A stretch of 64,000 bases of DNA from Endothia cerciana (GCA_026119935.1 JALRMH010000012.1:186001-250000), one strand, 5' to 3'. Positions 9,373-22,238 are shown, counted from the first letter of the stretch. The notes: generated by a model from the sequence alone, not told the origin. Program-made: numbers and translations.

Positions 9373-12300
9373 CTAGAGCCCGAACTTCTTCTTGGTCGGC
9401 TTCTTGCTGTCTTTCTGGTTGCCCATGTCCTTGAGGATATCGTCAAAGGTACTGCTCGCGTTCCGGTTGTGGCTCACACTGTTGGGCGTCGCGCTCCGCG
9501 GTGTGGGCGGACCCCGGACCGGACTCTCATTCCTCATGTTGGTCGAGCTGCGCACGCTCCGGAGGCTGCCGGGTCCGGAGGCGCCGCCGCCGCCGGAGCT
9601 CTGTGGTCGTGGCGTGAGGGAATCGGAGCGCGCGTGCATCTGCGAGCCGTATACGCGGCTTGAGCGTCTGTCGACAGGCGTCTGCATTGGGCTGGGGAGC
9701 ATTTCCAGCCCCACAACGCCGGCGAAACTCGAGCGGTATTGCGAGCCGGTGCTTCGTCCTTGGGCAAGACCGCTGCCGGGAGCGGGAACACGCCTCAGCG
9801 GGCCCGACGCGGGCGATCCCGGCGCTGAGCTGGCGGGCGATGCGCCGTTGCTGCTGTGATAGCCGGTGGGGTCCATGTCCTCGAACACGGCGCCAGGGGG
9901 CTGCAGTGGTGACAGGGGGGGCTCCACCCCCGACAGCGGGCCATTCGGTGGCGGTGGGAGGCCGAGCAGATCGGCATTCTCACCGTTCATCTTTGCCTCG
10001 TCCCAGAGCTTGGCTGCCTCCCAGCAGTGCGAGCGCTCGTACGTGCCCTCGACGGAGAACATGACCACGTCCGCCGACAGCTCGACCGTGACGGAGCTGC
10101 CAGGGATCTGGTACCAGGCCTTCCGTGTTACACCCGCATCCTCGACCCACGGAGCGTTACCCATCGGTGGTTGGCAGAGGAAGTACTCGACACCTTCGGT
10201 GAACTGAAGGTCCGGTGCATCGATAACAAGGAGGGGGAGGGACTGGATCACCACATAGAGGAAGAGCCAGACGCCCATCCGGTTGTCGGCCATCTCGCCC
10301 GAGTTCTTGCCCTTGGCCATATCGAGGTCGAAACCCTTGAATTGTTCGAGGAAAGGGGTAGCAACGCTGTCCGTATCGAAATTGTATGACTTATGCAGGA
10401 CCAGCTGGACCTCGTGCTCCTTGATCTTGCGGTCGAACTTCGCGCGGTCCTTCTCCTTCATCTCGTCATACTTTGCCAGCACGGATTTCATGGTCGGCAC
10501 CTTGGGAATGTCGAAGGGTATCGGGGGTAGTACAGGCGGGGACGACTGGTCGAATTCACTCAGCATCTTCCTCAGAGCCTTGATGTTCTGGTCGACTTCC
10601 TTGTCTGACACCTCCTCCGGAGCTTGGTCGATGACGCGCGGCGTGAGGGAGTCGCGGTCCACGAGCAGGTCATACAGGGAACACAGGTCCGCGTACAACG
10701 CCTTGAGCACCAGCCTGTTGAGGCCGTTCTCCGAGAAGGGGTTCTTCTTGCTCCTTGCCTTGGGCGGCCAGCTCCCGAACAGCCCCTTATAGTAGTCGTG
10801 AGTAAAGCTCCTCATCCGCGAGAAGGCCGTCTTCCACCTGTTGAACCGAACGTCCTTGAACTCTGAAGAGCCCGCCACGCCAGCGAAGAGCGCCGGGAAT
10901 TCGAACTCCTCCAGCCTCGAGTTTACGGCGTCTTGCCGGTTGCGCAGATCCAGGTTCGCGCGCTCGAGGCGTCGCCGGACCTCGGGAGAAATGTACTGCG
11001 CCAAGGGTGAATTTAGCGAGACGATTGCCTGCCATTTGCCGACGGCATGGGTGTACGCTTCATTGTACAGCTCCCAGCATTTCATCCGCTCTCCCAGGAT
11101 GACAGCCTCCAGCGTCTTCTCGCGGCTGTGGCGCACGTCGGCGAGGGCCAGCTGGGCCATGTAGAAACCGAAGCTCATATCGACTGCCTCGCCCCACGTC
11201 GTCCCGTCCATGCTCATGAAGTCGAACTCCTTCAGCAGCGACGATATCTCCAGAAACGCGGAGAAGATAGTCGGGTGTGCCTTGGTCCCCACGAGCGGCT
11301 GGCCAGTCAAGAAGGCGAAGAGGTTTCGCACTGCGATCAGGCGCTGTAGGCTAGGCTGCCCCGCGTCGTCGTGGTGGAAACGATCATGGTGTGACACAGG
11401 AGGAGGGATGTACAAACGGACCTCGCCCGATGGCGTTTCTGGCACAGCGAAATTCTGAGGTAAACGGGCGGCGTCCTCCACGGCTAGGCTGTCGCGTCCG
11501 GTAAAACTCGTGCCTCTTGCACGCTGATGTTGGTTGGTTTCCAGTTCTCCCTGGATCAACTCGTGGAACACTATTGATGCTTCTATCGTTTGTGCAGGAA
11601 TCTTGAAGGAGGGGCCCTTCCCGCCGCCCTTGGGGTAGAGGTGGACGAGGATACGTCCGTTCTCATTCCAGAGTTCTGGGACCTATGGACCGTCAGTATG
11701 CTCTCACGCCAGCAGGCATCCGAGGCGCCGGATTGGGTGTTACCTTGTCGCCGTTCAGCAGAAAGGCAGTATTGTAGTCTGCGGGGTTCTCGGCAGCCAT
11801 GATCCATGCCTTGTCCGGTGACATCTTCTTCAGATCCTTCGAGACTGACCCAGACCTCGACCGTCCGCCCGGCATCCAGGTCCTCCTCAGCCTTCCGCGG
11901 CCATCGCCGTCGTTGGAGTGTTTCGACGTCGGCCTGGGTTCTACGGGCGAGGACACGGCTCGAGAGGTGTCAAACGTCGAACTTCGATTCGGCGGCGGAT
12001 GCGCCGAGCTGCTCCTGACCCGCGGCAGTTGGGCTGGTGGTGAAGGGCGCCTCTTTCCCAGCCTGGAGCGGCCATCATGCTGGCTGTTGGACGGCTGATG
12101 ATGAGCAGACCTACTCCTTCTCTCGCTGCCCCTCGATCTCGGCGGAGGGGGAGAAGCCGGTGATCCGTTGGGGAGGGCGTACTCGAGCCCCTGTGGCATG
12201 GGTATTTTGGGAGGTAGACGCTGAGGAGGGCCGCTGGTAGAGGACTGGCCTCTCCGATGCTTCTCGATGACGGCCGGCATGTCGGGGTCGTGTTCGTCCT

Positions 12301-12880
12301 GATGGCCGACGGCAGTGCCAGCGGCGTCGGGAGACCCAGTGCGCTCGAAGCCAAAGTCGAAATCAGAGACCTGTGTAGCTGGCGTGGAGGTGTTTGGTCC
12401 GAAGACTTCTGAAGAGTGGTCGACGGTGGATAGCGAATCGTGGGGATTGGAGGACGTATTAGGGCTCTCGTCGAGGGAGGGCTGCTTGTTGGTTTCGATA
12501 GCCGAGGCCACGGGTTTCCGGTGAACAGGCTTCTCTCTTATCTGCGACAGAGATACTGTTTCGTCAGCGGTCTTTGGGCGAAGGCGGTCGGCCGCCGTGG
12601 CCGTGGACTTCTTCTGGGTACCAGCCGAGCTTGTGGGCGAGAAGAAGGATGTCAGCACGTTCAGCTTAGACTTTCTCCTCCGTGGCCTCGCGCCGGCCTC
12701 GTCATCATTCGCGGTGCCCACCGGGTCTGGCACCTTCACTGGCTGCCCCAGAGACCCGACGCGGTCCTTGTCACGGGGTGAGCCGGTGGCAAGCAGGTTG
12801 GTGACGGACCTAGAGGGCGTCGAAAGGATGGAGGCCTTGCTGCTGCCCCTGGAGGAGCGGGAGGACTTGCTTGACGGCAT
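9373..12880 (-). CDS. Large conserved fungal protein of unknown function (DUF8004-like), two exons
   Basis: Two exons, 12880-11744 and 11682-9373, joined in phase 0 across a 61-nt intron (GTAACA..CCATAG), give 1148 residues. The first 350 residues are serine/arginine-rich and low in complexity. The conserved part begins around residue 360 (MSPDKAWIMAAENPADYNTA) and continues across the splice junction (FLLNGDK / VPELWNENGRILVHL). It runs through a long helical domain to about residue 800 (motifs VRNLFAFLTGQPLVG, FMSMDGTTWGEAVDMSFGFY, HDYYKGLFGSWPPK). The C-terminal 250 residues are again disordered and end KKPTKKKFGL. The pattern matches a family widespread in Pezizomycotina that I recall as Pfam DUF8004; this was not checked. 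No catalytic motif, signal peptide or membrane segment is visible. The splice junction restores the conserved frame exactly, so the gene model is firm while the function is unknown. Confidence 0.85.
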
Positions 12881-13130
12881 GTTGAGCGACGACAGGGCCA
12901 GGGCTCGCTCATGAAGCAGGTCAGGATGGAGGGAGGGGTGGGAGAGGGCGAGACGTCTGGCAAGCTCTCACGAAAGAAACGAGACAAAAGACTAACCGGA
13001 TGGTCTAGAAGCAGGAAGCAAAGAAGCCACTGCCAGGTAGAATGGGGCCGAAAGGGCTCGCCCTGGCAGACGGGGGGTTACGTCGGCACTGTACTGTGAC
13101 TGTTGGTGCCGCCCTGCGATCGGTCCGGAT

Positions 13131-13152
13131 GTGTGTGTGTGTGTGTGTGTGT
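13131..13152. repeat. (GT)n microsatellite
   Basis: Eleven GT units in the upstream region of the DUF8004-like gene. Confidence 0.95.
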
Positions 13153-14861
13153 ATACTATGCCTGTTGCTGCTTGTGGAGGGGCCCCTCAGTGATCCTTTG
13201 GGGTCCCAAGGCTGTGCGTATCCAGTACTGGATGGAGCTGGACGAAGAGGGGGGGGGCGCAACTCAGAATCGGTCAGGAGGTTGTGACGCGTTCTGCGGC
13301 TCGGGTTGGACGAGAGGCGGTAGGTGGAGCAATCGAATGTGTAACAGAAAGCGAGGACGCGAAAGACCCTTGCACGGTACGGCTATAAGGTAAAAGGTAC
13401 AGTGGTACGCACAGGACAGCTGCTGGATACCTACGCAGGAATGGGCGTCGATGTCGTCTCGCAGGGCTGTGGGGGTGGGGAGGATGCTGGCGGTGTTGCG
13501 GGATGGGACCGAACAGCTGGGAGGACGTCCAGAAGACTGCGGTGGTCCAAGAAGGCCCACCGGGCGGTACTGTGGTACCAGCAAGCAGCTGGGCAGGGAT
13601 GGAGACGGCAGACGGCTTGATGAGGTCGCAGGGTCAGGGCGAGGGGAGAGCATAGCAGCTCAGGTACAGTAGGCAGAGAGACCTGGACGGTGAGGTCTTT
13701 GTTGGGCCTTGGGACCCTGATGGGCCTGTTTGATGTTTCTCCGGGGGGGGGGGGGAGGGGGTGGGAACCCGTTCACAAAAAGTCTGCTGTTCTGGCCGGG
13801 GGAATAGACGTCATGCAGCATCAGTACCAGCATCAGCCAGCAGCCTGTTCAGAGTCAGAGTCAGAGTCGGTGGGACTGGGCCTCCCTACCATGGGGGATG
13901 GGTCAAGGTGCGCCGTGGCAGGTTTTGACCGTGCTGGGGCCCGTAGTCGTAGTCGGCCGTTCGCCTAAATCCTGCACGAGGATGGGTGGGCGCAGAGTCT
14001 ACGAGCACGTTACCGGATCTGCCCCAGGACCAGCAAGGTAACTATGATCGTCCTTGTGGGGGCACAGCCTTGCCAAGCTCTCATCGTGGAGTCGAGCCCT
14101 GACGCTGTAACAGCAGGTCGTACGGTACTTACACGGCCAGGACGGACGGTGGGTTGTCACGCCGAGCGAGGCTGGGCGGGCTGGCATGCTCGCAGGCTGT
14201 CGAACCGTGACAGTGGTGGAGGTGGAAAAGATGGAATACGAGATCCATGTAACACAGGAGTGTCATTACAGGCGATGGATTTTTGTTTTTGTTTTTTTGT
14301 TTCTTTTTTTATTGATGAGGAACAAGGGTCGCCTGGCTCTGGACACTACTGTGGTACCTACGTACATGGAGAGGTACTGCGTGCTAGTAGTACTTTGGTA
14401 CATAGTAGTGCCTGGGAGTGTCCCAACATGGAAGATGTGGCTGCGGCTGAGCCAGAACCTGAACACACCTGCCCCCCCAGCTGCCAGGCACCCAAAGTAC
14501 CGGCGGCAGCAGCAGCAGTGGTACGAGATCTGATGACCAGGCTTGGAGGTGACTGACCTCTGCACCCTTTGGTCTTCTTTGTTGCCGCCTCGCAAAAGGG
14601 CAGTCTTTCTCTTTCCCTCGTGTCGGGTCAAGTTTTGTTTCCAGTGTCGAGACTTGATACCCATTCTGATGCTAGCCCTGTTTTAGCAGTCCCAGAGTGC
14701 CGGAGTCCGACCCCATCCATCCATCCACATCCATCCACCGTCCGCCGGCCCAGCGTCGTACTAAACAAGGCCGCCCGCACCCGCACGGTCTACTACTTAC
14801 TTAAGTCTAGAGCCCTGGGATGGGCTCATCCGTTTGGGTTCTTTGGCATTCGGTGGGTGCC

Positions 14862-14862
14862 C

Positions 14863-14893
<31 letters not shown>
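14862..14893. repeat. (CCATGC)n hexanucleotide tandem
   Basis: Five near-perfect copies of a 6-bp unit followed by a short CAT run. Intergenic. Confidence 0.9.
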
Positions 14894-14895
<2 letters not shown>

Positions 14896-15473
14896 CATCA
14901 TCACCCTCCCCCACAGCCACAGGCGGCCCTAATCTGTGTACGGCACCAGCCTACAGCTCCATCCGATGCCTCCCCAAGGCCGTATACGAGGCCGTGGAGG
15001 TCGTCGTGAGACACGTCGCGTCTCTGGGTTACGCAACCAAGGGGCCACCGCCCGCCCGCGGGATGCTCCGAGGCTACCTACCTGCCGAGGCTCTCCAGCA
15101 ACAATGGCCCTACTGGACGACCAGGACAGGCCTCCCTATTTATAGCACCGACCATGTGTTACTTAAGTAGTAGACATCGGCCGACCCATGACTCTGCGCT
15201 TCAGACCCCCCCTCCGCAAGTCATCTCCCCCTTCCCGTCCCTCCCGAGGCCCTTCTCGACTCCAGGCATGGATTTTTCACAGGAGCCCGTCTGGAATCGC
15301 GTATCGCAAAACCTGCAGCGAGAAGACGCGGGACCAGGCCTGCCGCATGCCGTGCTTCCCGCAACCCACCTCCACTAACTTACTTACTCCATACCACGTT
15401 ACCCAACGTCTCTCTCGCCATGCAGCCTCTGCTGCACTGCAACCCCCCAGCCTAGCCATCCCCCGTTACAAAC

Positions 15474-15500
15474 CTCCTCCTCCTCCTCCTCCTCCTCCTC
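15474..15500. repeat. (CTC)n trinucleotide tandem
   Basis: About nine CTC units in intergenic DNA. Confidence 0.9.
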
Positions 15501-17657
15501 AACGCGACGCCACCCACGGCCTAGCCCGCGTCTCGATGGTGTTCGCCCTGCACGGTACAGTATGTCCGAGCCGCTCTGCGCCAGGTCGTACGGCCCTCCT
15601 CCGCTCTACAGTAAGTATATGGATATTCCGGACCCGGGTGGGTAACATACCCACCCCAAATCAGCAGCAGATCAGGGGTTATGAAGGGCAAACCTGCAGA
15701 AGGCGCTTCTCCCCGGCACTTCTGCTGCTCCTTTCTCGAGCGTCATTCCTTTCCCTCCATCTCGCGCTCGTCTCATCACACGTGTAACGAGATCATCTTG
15801 CAAGCACGGCCAACCTTCTCGGCGCGGTGTCCGAACCTTGCGAGCCCTGTCGCCGACTTACCGAGATAATCATCCTAAAAGTCTAATTTGGCCACCTGCA
15901 GGCGTGGAGGATTCCAATGACAGACACAGTCACAGTCACCAGGAATCTATTCCTTCCAACCTGGAGCGGCCCTCCGGTGACCCCGGAAGCACATCTGAAA
16001 TGAAGGTTAGCCGAACGTCGGTCGATCTAAGGCAGGGAGGAAGGGGGGGGGCCTTGGCGATCCTGCAAGCCACAGGCACATCGGACACTTCTTCAGTGCC
16101 GGCGGCGCGCGCCACCACCTACTGGCCGCTACTGCGAGGCCAGCCCGACCGGGGGAGGGCCGGCCCTCTCTGGTTCGTGCAGCGTCGCAGGCCCAACTTG
16201 ATGGCCTCGCTCTTTGGGGCGCCGCAAGCTCCGTACATGCTCAAGCACAGAAGGGGCATTGGCTGCGAAATAGTCCCCTGCTGGTCTCGGCCTGTGAACG
16301 CGGCTCTGACTCTGACCCTGTTGCCTACCCGTTTTTATGAGCAGCACCTGGGTAAATCGTCGTCCCGGCCCCTTTCTTCCTGACCCCAACCGACGTGCCG
16401 CCGCCGCGGCCTACCTGTTGTTTCCAGTCCCTCGGTTTCTGGGTAGGCTGTTGCCGCATACCGGCATCTGAGGCGTGATGGTATCTCGTGATAAGCCCCC
16501 GCAACCTGAGTGCGGTTCTCCCGGTCAGTAGGTCGGGGCCAGCGCTGTACAGGAGCATTCCTTCGGCTGCAAGAAGGTCCCCTCGGGCCCCAGCCCCGGA
16601 ATGGAGATCAACAAAAATAGGAGCGAGCCCAGTCCACGGTGATCCGCTCACACGCAAAGGCTACCCGACGGGCTCCTCATTTAGAGCAGCCAGACTGCTA
16701 CAAGACCTCTACATAACTTACCACCGCAGGGGGGCCGGGCCCTCTATCCGTACCGGCACCTGGACCAGGAGCTCATTAAACTGCGGGCTGCCTTGGATCG
16801 GCCGATCGGCACCCAGTCCTGTGGGTGGTACAGTCAGCATTCTGCTCAGAGCGGGTGCGGACGGGATTCACACAACCAGCTGAGGGGGGCCGCTACCGAA
16901 AGAGGTGTGGGTGAGGCTTGAAGAGGCGCACAGTCCTGCCGGGGCTAACAGAACAGGTAAATATGAGCGCCTGCTGTGGATGACGAGGCGTGAAGCTCTC
17001 GTTGGCGTGGTCCACCCAACGTTCCGGCTGGACCTCGAGACGTCGGATCTTTCTGGGGCAGATCCTCGCAACACCGTCACAGGACAGCAGTCGTGTCCTG
17101 TACAATACCTTTCTGCGCTGGCTAATGCAGTGCAACTGTTGTTTGCCAAGCCCCGGGGCTCAGCAACGCATCTAGCGTCCTCACGCACCAAGTCGTGTCG
17201 CCCTGGCGGAGGTCACCGGGATGTCTTACAGCCAAGCCAGCTGGCACAGCGTCCCCGCCCATTCACAACGGAGTGTTGAGATGCATCGCGGGGGGAAGGT
17301 GCAGGTAGCATACCTCGAACAGGGCGAAGCTGCATGAGATGGGCACACACGTGATCACTTTCTCGGTGTAGGAGGCTCTGCAGAGCCTTAGGTCCTACGA
17401 CTAGCCATGGCGAATCGGAACAGCACACCTCACGCCTCACAGAATCGCAACGCCATGGATCCGCCTGACCAGGCTGTCGAGACATCCCACTCTAAATGCG
17501 AGGCAGCCCTCATCAACTGATCAGCGCAACCATCTTCTGTTCTCTCGCGCGGTCAGAAGTCATATTCTCCCTCGAAATACCTGAGCCCAGCATCACCAAC
17601 TCCCACGGCCCCTGGTGCAGGCCCCTGAACCCATCGCCCCGCCGCCTCAGTGTCACC

Positions 17658-19690
17658 ATGGAGGTCCCGATCGTCGAGATCCAGCACATCATCGAAGAGC
17701 TGGAAGGCAACGATGACCGGTGGGTCTACAACGCCTTCTGCCCGGGAGACGTACCCGGCTATGCCGGCGTGCCTTCAACCGCAAGCGGCCTGGACGAGTC
17801 CGCCTCCTTCGTCTCCGGGAGCCACGAGCCAGCCTTGACCCTGGGCCTGACCGAGGCTTCTTCGTATCGGCCTAAGACAAGTCCGTCCCTTGGCCCTCCG
17901 CCCGGTGACCCCGGGCCATACCGTCATGACTTCGATGCGACGCAGCCCAAGGCAAGCTTCGAGGAGTGGAGGGCGCCCCTACTCGACCTCCGATACATCG
18001 GAGAGGCCCCGGAGGTCTGTGTTCAAGGGCAGCCGGCACGCCCCCCGGATCTGACCCAGGAGGTCGATCTTCGGGGCGCCTTGTCGCCTACCGCCCCTCG
18101 ATACGGCCATCGTGCCTCTCACCATCCCGGACTGCCTCTGGTCGATGTATCGTCGCCCGTGCTTCCAGCCCACGGCCGGCCCTCCGTCATCGGTCGGTCC
18201 GTCAGCCTTTCACCATCTGCCCCTGCCATGAGGAGAGACGGAAGCAGGAGGAGTGGGCGGAACCATCCTCTCCCGGAACATCAGCGCGCCAAGGTGGCCG
18301 ATATGCGGAAGTTCGGAGCCTGCCATCGGTGCCGGATCCTGAAAAGAGAGGTGAGAACCCCCCAGCCAGACCTTCCAGTTACCAGAGCAGGGCAACTAAA
18401 GCTGCCTTGCCATCGGCAGTGTGACCAAGGCTCGCCCTGTGGGCTGTGCCGCAAAGACTTCCCGGGCCAGCCGGTGTGTGATCGTGCGAGGATGGTCGAG
18501 GTGCTTCCTAGTGATGATCAACCAAGTAAGGCACATCGAGGATCTCGATCGCCCCCCCCCCCTCCCCCCCAAAGGTGTATCTTTGTACAGGCCCTCTGAC
18601 AACCTCTTCAATAGGTGTCTGGCTCGGGGACGCGGCCGACATGATGCTGCCCATGGGCGATCTCGTACGATGTGGTGATCCCGTATGCGTCACCGTCGAC
18701 TTCGACCAGAACCCTGCTGACCCACACGGTCTGATCCTCTCACTCCAACCGTGCGGCGTCGACACAAGCCGGCTCTCACCCGCCGGCTGGAGCTACGAAC
18801 CGTACTACCCACCGCCGGTCGCCACCTTCCCCGCCGTGCCCATGACGACAGCAGGAAGATGGCCAGGGGCCTCAGCAAGCACCCAGCCGCCGCCGCCGCC
18901 GCCGCCGCCGCTCAGCACACAGTCGCCCTGGGCAGTTGGCAGCTGGCCGGGCCCACATCCGCCCGAAGTCTCCTACCACCTGCACCCGGAGATACAACCT
19001 CCGGCCCAGGACCTCCTCGGCTGGGCCGAGCGGCAGGTACAGCGGGAGCAGGCGCGGCACCGGACGTTCGAGGCGGCCATCGGGGCCCTCATCTTCGCCC
19101 TCCGGGACCGCCCCGCGCCGGTGCTGGCGCCCCCCGTCCCCGCCCCCACCGAGACGGCCAGCCGGAGCAGGACCAGCCCCGCCCCGCTCTCGTCCCGCCT
19201 GCTGCGCGACGTCTGCGAGATGACGAGCTGGCTCCGGATCTGGCGGGCCCAGGCGCTCTACGTGCGGCGCGGGCCGCACCCGGGGAGGGAGGCGCGCAGG
19301 GGCGCCGGCGGAGGCGCCACCGCCGCCGTCCTGTGCCTGCCGGCGGGCGCGCTCTCGGATCTCAAGATGTTGGCGCTCGGCGGGCTCGTCCCGGCCGAGA
19401 GGCGTGTGCTCGAGGGGCTGGACCTGTTCCTTAACACGGGCATCAAGGGCGTCGAGGTGGCCGTCCTGGCGTGCCTCTGGCAGATGATACTGATCTATCG
19501 GCAGCTGATCGCTGTGTATTCCGCATCCGTGCGTGGGCATGGTCATGGTAAGTCCCCATCCCCCTCCTCAATCCAGACTCTTCTATACATATATATACAC
19601 GGTTTTCTTTAACAAAAGAAATACACCTCCCCTCCCCTACCTCTGCCGCCCGGATACAGACACACACACACTACACACACACACACACAC

Positions 19691-19731
<41 letters not shown>

Positions 19732-20346
19732 CAGGTGATGGTTCCCCGACACCAGAGAATGGGTCTCTCCTCACCTCCTCCTTCCTCTTCTTTTCCTTGT
19801 CTAATTCTGCTGACTCCCGTTCCCGGCGCAGGCCCCGCGTACATCCCGACCGCCCTCGGCATCATCAGCCACCTCCACCGCATCCTCCTCGTCAAGTACG
19901 GGGCCTACTTCCGCTCCTCGTCGCCCAACTTCCCGCGGCGCGGGCAGCCCTCCACCCTGGACCTGCTGCAGGGCGACCAGCAGCTCAGGGCGGCGTGGGA
20001 GGAGGTGCTGACGCGCCGGGCAGACTTTGGTATGTTTTTAAAACCCACCCGCCCTCCCCCCCCCCCTCCCCTCCCCTTCCCTAACTTTTCTCCTCCCACG
20101 CCCGCCGACCCGGCAGGGTTCTCGGTGTATGTATCCACGGTGGCCAGGCGTAGGGCAGGGTTGCTAACCGTTCTCTCGCGCTATTCGCCAGATCGGGAGG
20201 TCTCCGCGTCGGCGGCGCCCTCGGACGAGCTGCTGAGGGTGCTGGTCATCGACCTCGAGCAGGACCTGGGCCGCCGGCGCCTGCAGAAGAGAGGGGGGGC
20301 GCCACCACCACCACCACCACCACCACGACGGGGGCGGCGCAGGTAG
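17658..20346 (+). CDS. Zn2Cys6 binuclear-cluster transcription regulator, five exons
   Basis: Exons 17658-18350, 18420-18525, 18615-19547, 19832-20029 and 20192-20346 join in frame to 694 residues. The zinc cluster is only formed after splicing of intron 1: Cys222-x2-Cys225-x6-Cys232-x5-Cys238-x2-Cys241-x9-Cys251, with the usual CRxxKxxCD core (CHRCRILKRECD). The cluster lies about a third of the way into the protein, behind a proline/serine-rich N-terminus, rather than at the extreme N-terminus. A proline-rich linker with a CCG-encoded proline run follows, then a helical C-terminal half (LLGWAERQVQREQARH, VLEGLDLFLNTGIKGVEVA, IPTALGIISHLHRILL). Such proteins bind DNA in the nucleus; target genes cannot be inferred. 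The ATG at 17658 has a good context (CACCATGG); an in-frame ATG at 17496 would add 54 residues. Intron 3 carries a long CA/GA microsatellite. Confidence 0.8.
19657..19734. repeat. (CA)n(GA)n microsatellite inside intron 3 of the Zn2Cys6 gene
   Basis: A CA tract with one interruption runs into a GA tract of about 40 nt. It accounts for most of the unusual 284-nt length of this intron. Confidence 0.95.
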
Positions 20347-20842
20347 CTAGCCAGCCCAATGAGGGCAGGCCGCCCGCCCGCCTTCTCTCGCCTACTCCGC
20401 TCCGTGGAGTGAGTAGGGTAGTATGTATATATAATATTTTCACCCCCACGTGTATATATGTATATCGCCGTGCATGGAATAAGGGTCTTGATATCCATCC
20501 CCGGGGGGGGGGGGGGGTTCTTCAACAGTCTCCCTGGGTTTCGATACCAAGGCGGCTTGTCCACGATATACGTGAGTGAGGATACTTTACGACCATATCT
20601 CATCTACCTACTTCTGCTTTATCGGCAACCGAGGTGGGCTACCAGAGTTGGGAAGGAGGGGGGGGGGGGGGGAAAGGCGTTATATATAGCGTTCACAGCT
20701 CATTTCACAATGGGAAGGGTATCATTTCGCACACCTCCTTCTCCTGCTCGCCTCTCTTATGTGACATACGAGCATTATAACAGATGTAGCCCTTCATGCC
20801 CTCAATCCATGCTCCCCAGAAAGCCCAGATGCCCTGCTGACT
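20347..20842. other. Convergent intergenic spacer
   Basis: Between the 3' ends of the Zn2Cys6 gene and the PER1-like gene. It contains TATA-rich stretches near 20424-20464 and two long G runs (about 20502-20517 and 20658-20673). No gene was seen. Confidence 0.6.
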
Positions 20843-22238
20843 CTATGCCTTGAACCGTTCTATGCTTCCCGCCATATCGTCCTGCGCGTCCTTGACCAAG
20901 AAGCTGTCCTGCGCGTCAGCACACAGCCTCACACACAACATCCTCTCCTTCATCTTCTTCTTCTTCTTCTTCTTCTTTTCACGCCGCCTTCCTCGTCGCG
21001 TCCAACGATTCTATTTGTGAGAAGGGTGGGAAGGGAGAGGAGGGAGGGGGGAGGCGGAACTCACTTATATAACAAGACGGTAGGCCCAACAGTGCCGAGG
21101 TGCCAGAGGCAGTGCGCGTCTACGCTCCCGCCCATGACGGGCGGGAAGTCGAAGAGCTCCAGGCTCATGGCCAGCATTATCCAGGCGACGCACAGGCCGG
21201 GCCACATGGCCCAGGCGCGGCCCGAGTCCCTGTACTTTGTCCAGCTGTACCGGCTCCAGAGCAGGTTCTGCACGAGGCCGCAGGCCACGTTGGCCGCCAT
21301 ATTGTACGTGTAGTCCCAGCGCCAGAGCTTGAGGTAGGCGGCGTGGGACAGGTACAGCCCGGCGCAGAGGAGGGTCCAGGCGCGCAGGACCGAGCGGCGC
21401 CGCGGGGTCGGGCGGTCGAGGCGGAAGTGGTGGACGGCCGTGTAGTAGAGGCCGTAGAGCACGTTGAGCCCCGCGCCGAGGTAGTCGAGCTCCTCGGTGA
21501 GGCGGAAGTCGCGCGTGTGGAAGGCGCAGCTGAAGGTCCAGCTGGCGACCCCGACGTAGGCGAGCCCCACGTAGAAGGGGCGGAGGGTGTACGAGGCCGG
21601 GATGGAGGCGCGGACCTTGCGCAGGCCGTCGAGGTGCGCCCAGAGGTTCGCTGCGGAGAAGAGGACTGAGAGGGGCTCCTGCGCGCCCAGGATGCGCGTG
21701 AAGGGCCACTTGCCGTAGAACTGGACGACGGGCTGGGACGACGCGACGCGCTGGGCGGTTATGATGGTCTGGCAGGTGTGGTCGCACTCCGAGGGGCAGT
21801 CCCAGAGGAGGAGGCGGTGGTGGAGGGCTATATTATTTTGGGGGGGGGGGGATCGGGCCCTTAACATCAGCTACTGACCGAGAGCAGAGCATGTAAAAAG
21901 GGGAAGGGGGGGGGGGGTGGGCGCCGGATGATGAGGAGGAGCACACTCACGTATGGGCGTCTGCGGTTTCCCAGGGCTGCAGTTCTCGTGCTTGCACACC
22001 TGTTTCTCCCCCCACCCTCACAGATCAGTCACCGCCACCGTACGAACAACCAACCAACCAACCATGGGGGTCTCCCAACCTCGACACACTCTCGGAACTC
22101 GGGCAACCGGTCCCCCACGGACGCCTCGACCGCGGCGCCGAAGAGCACCAGCACCAGCACCACCAGCAGCAGCAGTGGGACACGGGGGGCGGAGGGGCGC
22201 AGCCGGGACTGGATCCCGCCCGATGCGCTTGTGATCAT
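20843..22238 (-). CDS. PER1: PER1/PGAP3-family GPI-anchor lipid remodelling protein, four exons
   Basis: Exons 22238-22080, 21999-21951, 21827-21065 and 20903-20843 join in phase to 343 residues. Per1 (human PGAP3) is an ER/Golgi membrane protein of the CREST hydrolase superfamily that removes the sn-2 fatty acid from GPI anchors. Seen: a hydrophobic signal segment at about 20-36 (VPLLLLVVLVLVLFGA), then the cysteine-rich luminal region typical of the family (FRECVE, VCKHENCSPG, LLLWDCPSECDHTC, QFYGKWPF). Several membrane helices follow, with the conserved AFHTRDFRLTEELDY and MGGSVDAHCLWHLGT motifs that supply the histidine and aspartate residues of the CREST active site. The last exon codes for only 20 residues (NFLVKDAQDDMAGS..) and is recovered only by splicing at a GTGAGT donor; it restores the expected family C-terminus. 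Intron 2 includes a poly-G run. Confidence 0.92.

Larger units (their letters stand above)
12881..17657. other. 4.8-kb gene-poor region rich in simple repeats
   Basis: Lies between divergently transcribed genes (DUF8004-like to the left, Zn2Cys6 regulator to the right). It holds microsatellites at 13131, 14862 and 15474, a poly-G run near 13742-13755 and a T-rich tract at 14278-14312. Several open frames of 100-200 codons occur, but all are proline/arginine/serine-rich or repeat-derived and I see no conserved domain. A short in-frame extension of the downstream gene to an ATG at 17496 is possible. Confidence 0.5.

Noticed and set aside
15188..15787. 199-codon plus-strand frame
   Set aside because: Contains the CTC repeat as poly-Pro and has no conserved pattern or gene-like context.
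18751..19546. Frames of 224-227 codons overlapping exon 3 of the Zn2Cys6 gene
   Set aside because: They are out of frame with, or antisense to, a spliced gene whose exons join correctly; sequence is Arg/Gly/Pro-rich noise.
21065..21787. Long frames overlapping the PER1-like gene on both strands
   Set aside because: They are GC-driven shadows; the PER1 frame carries all conserved motifs and joins to matching exons.
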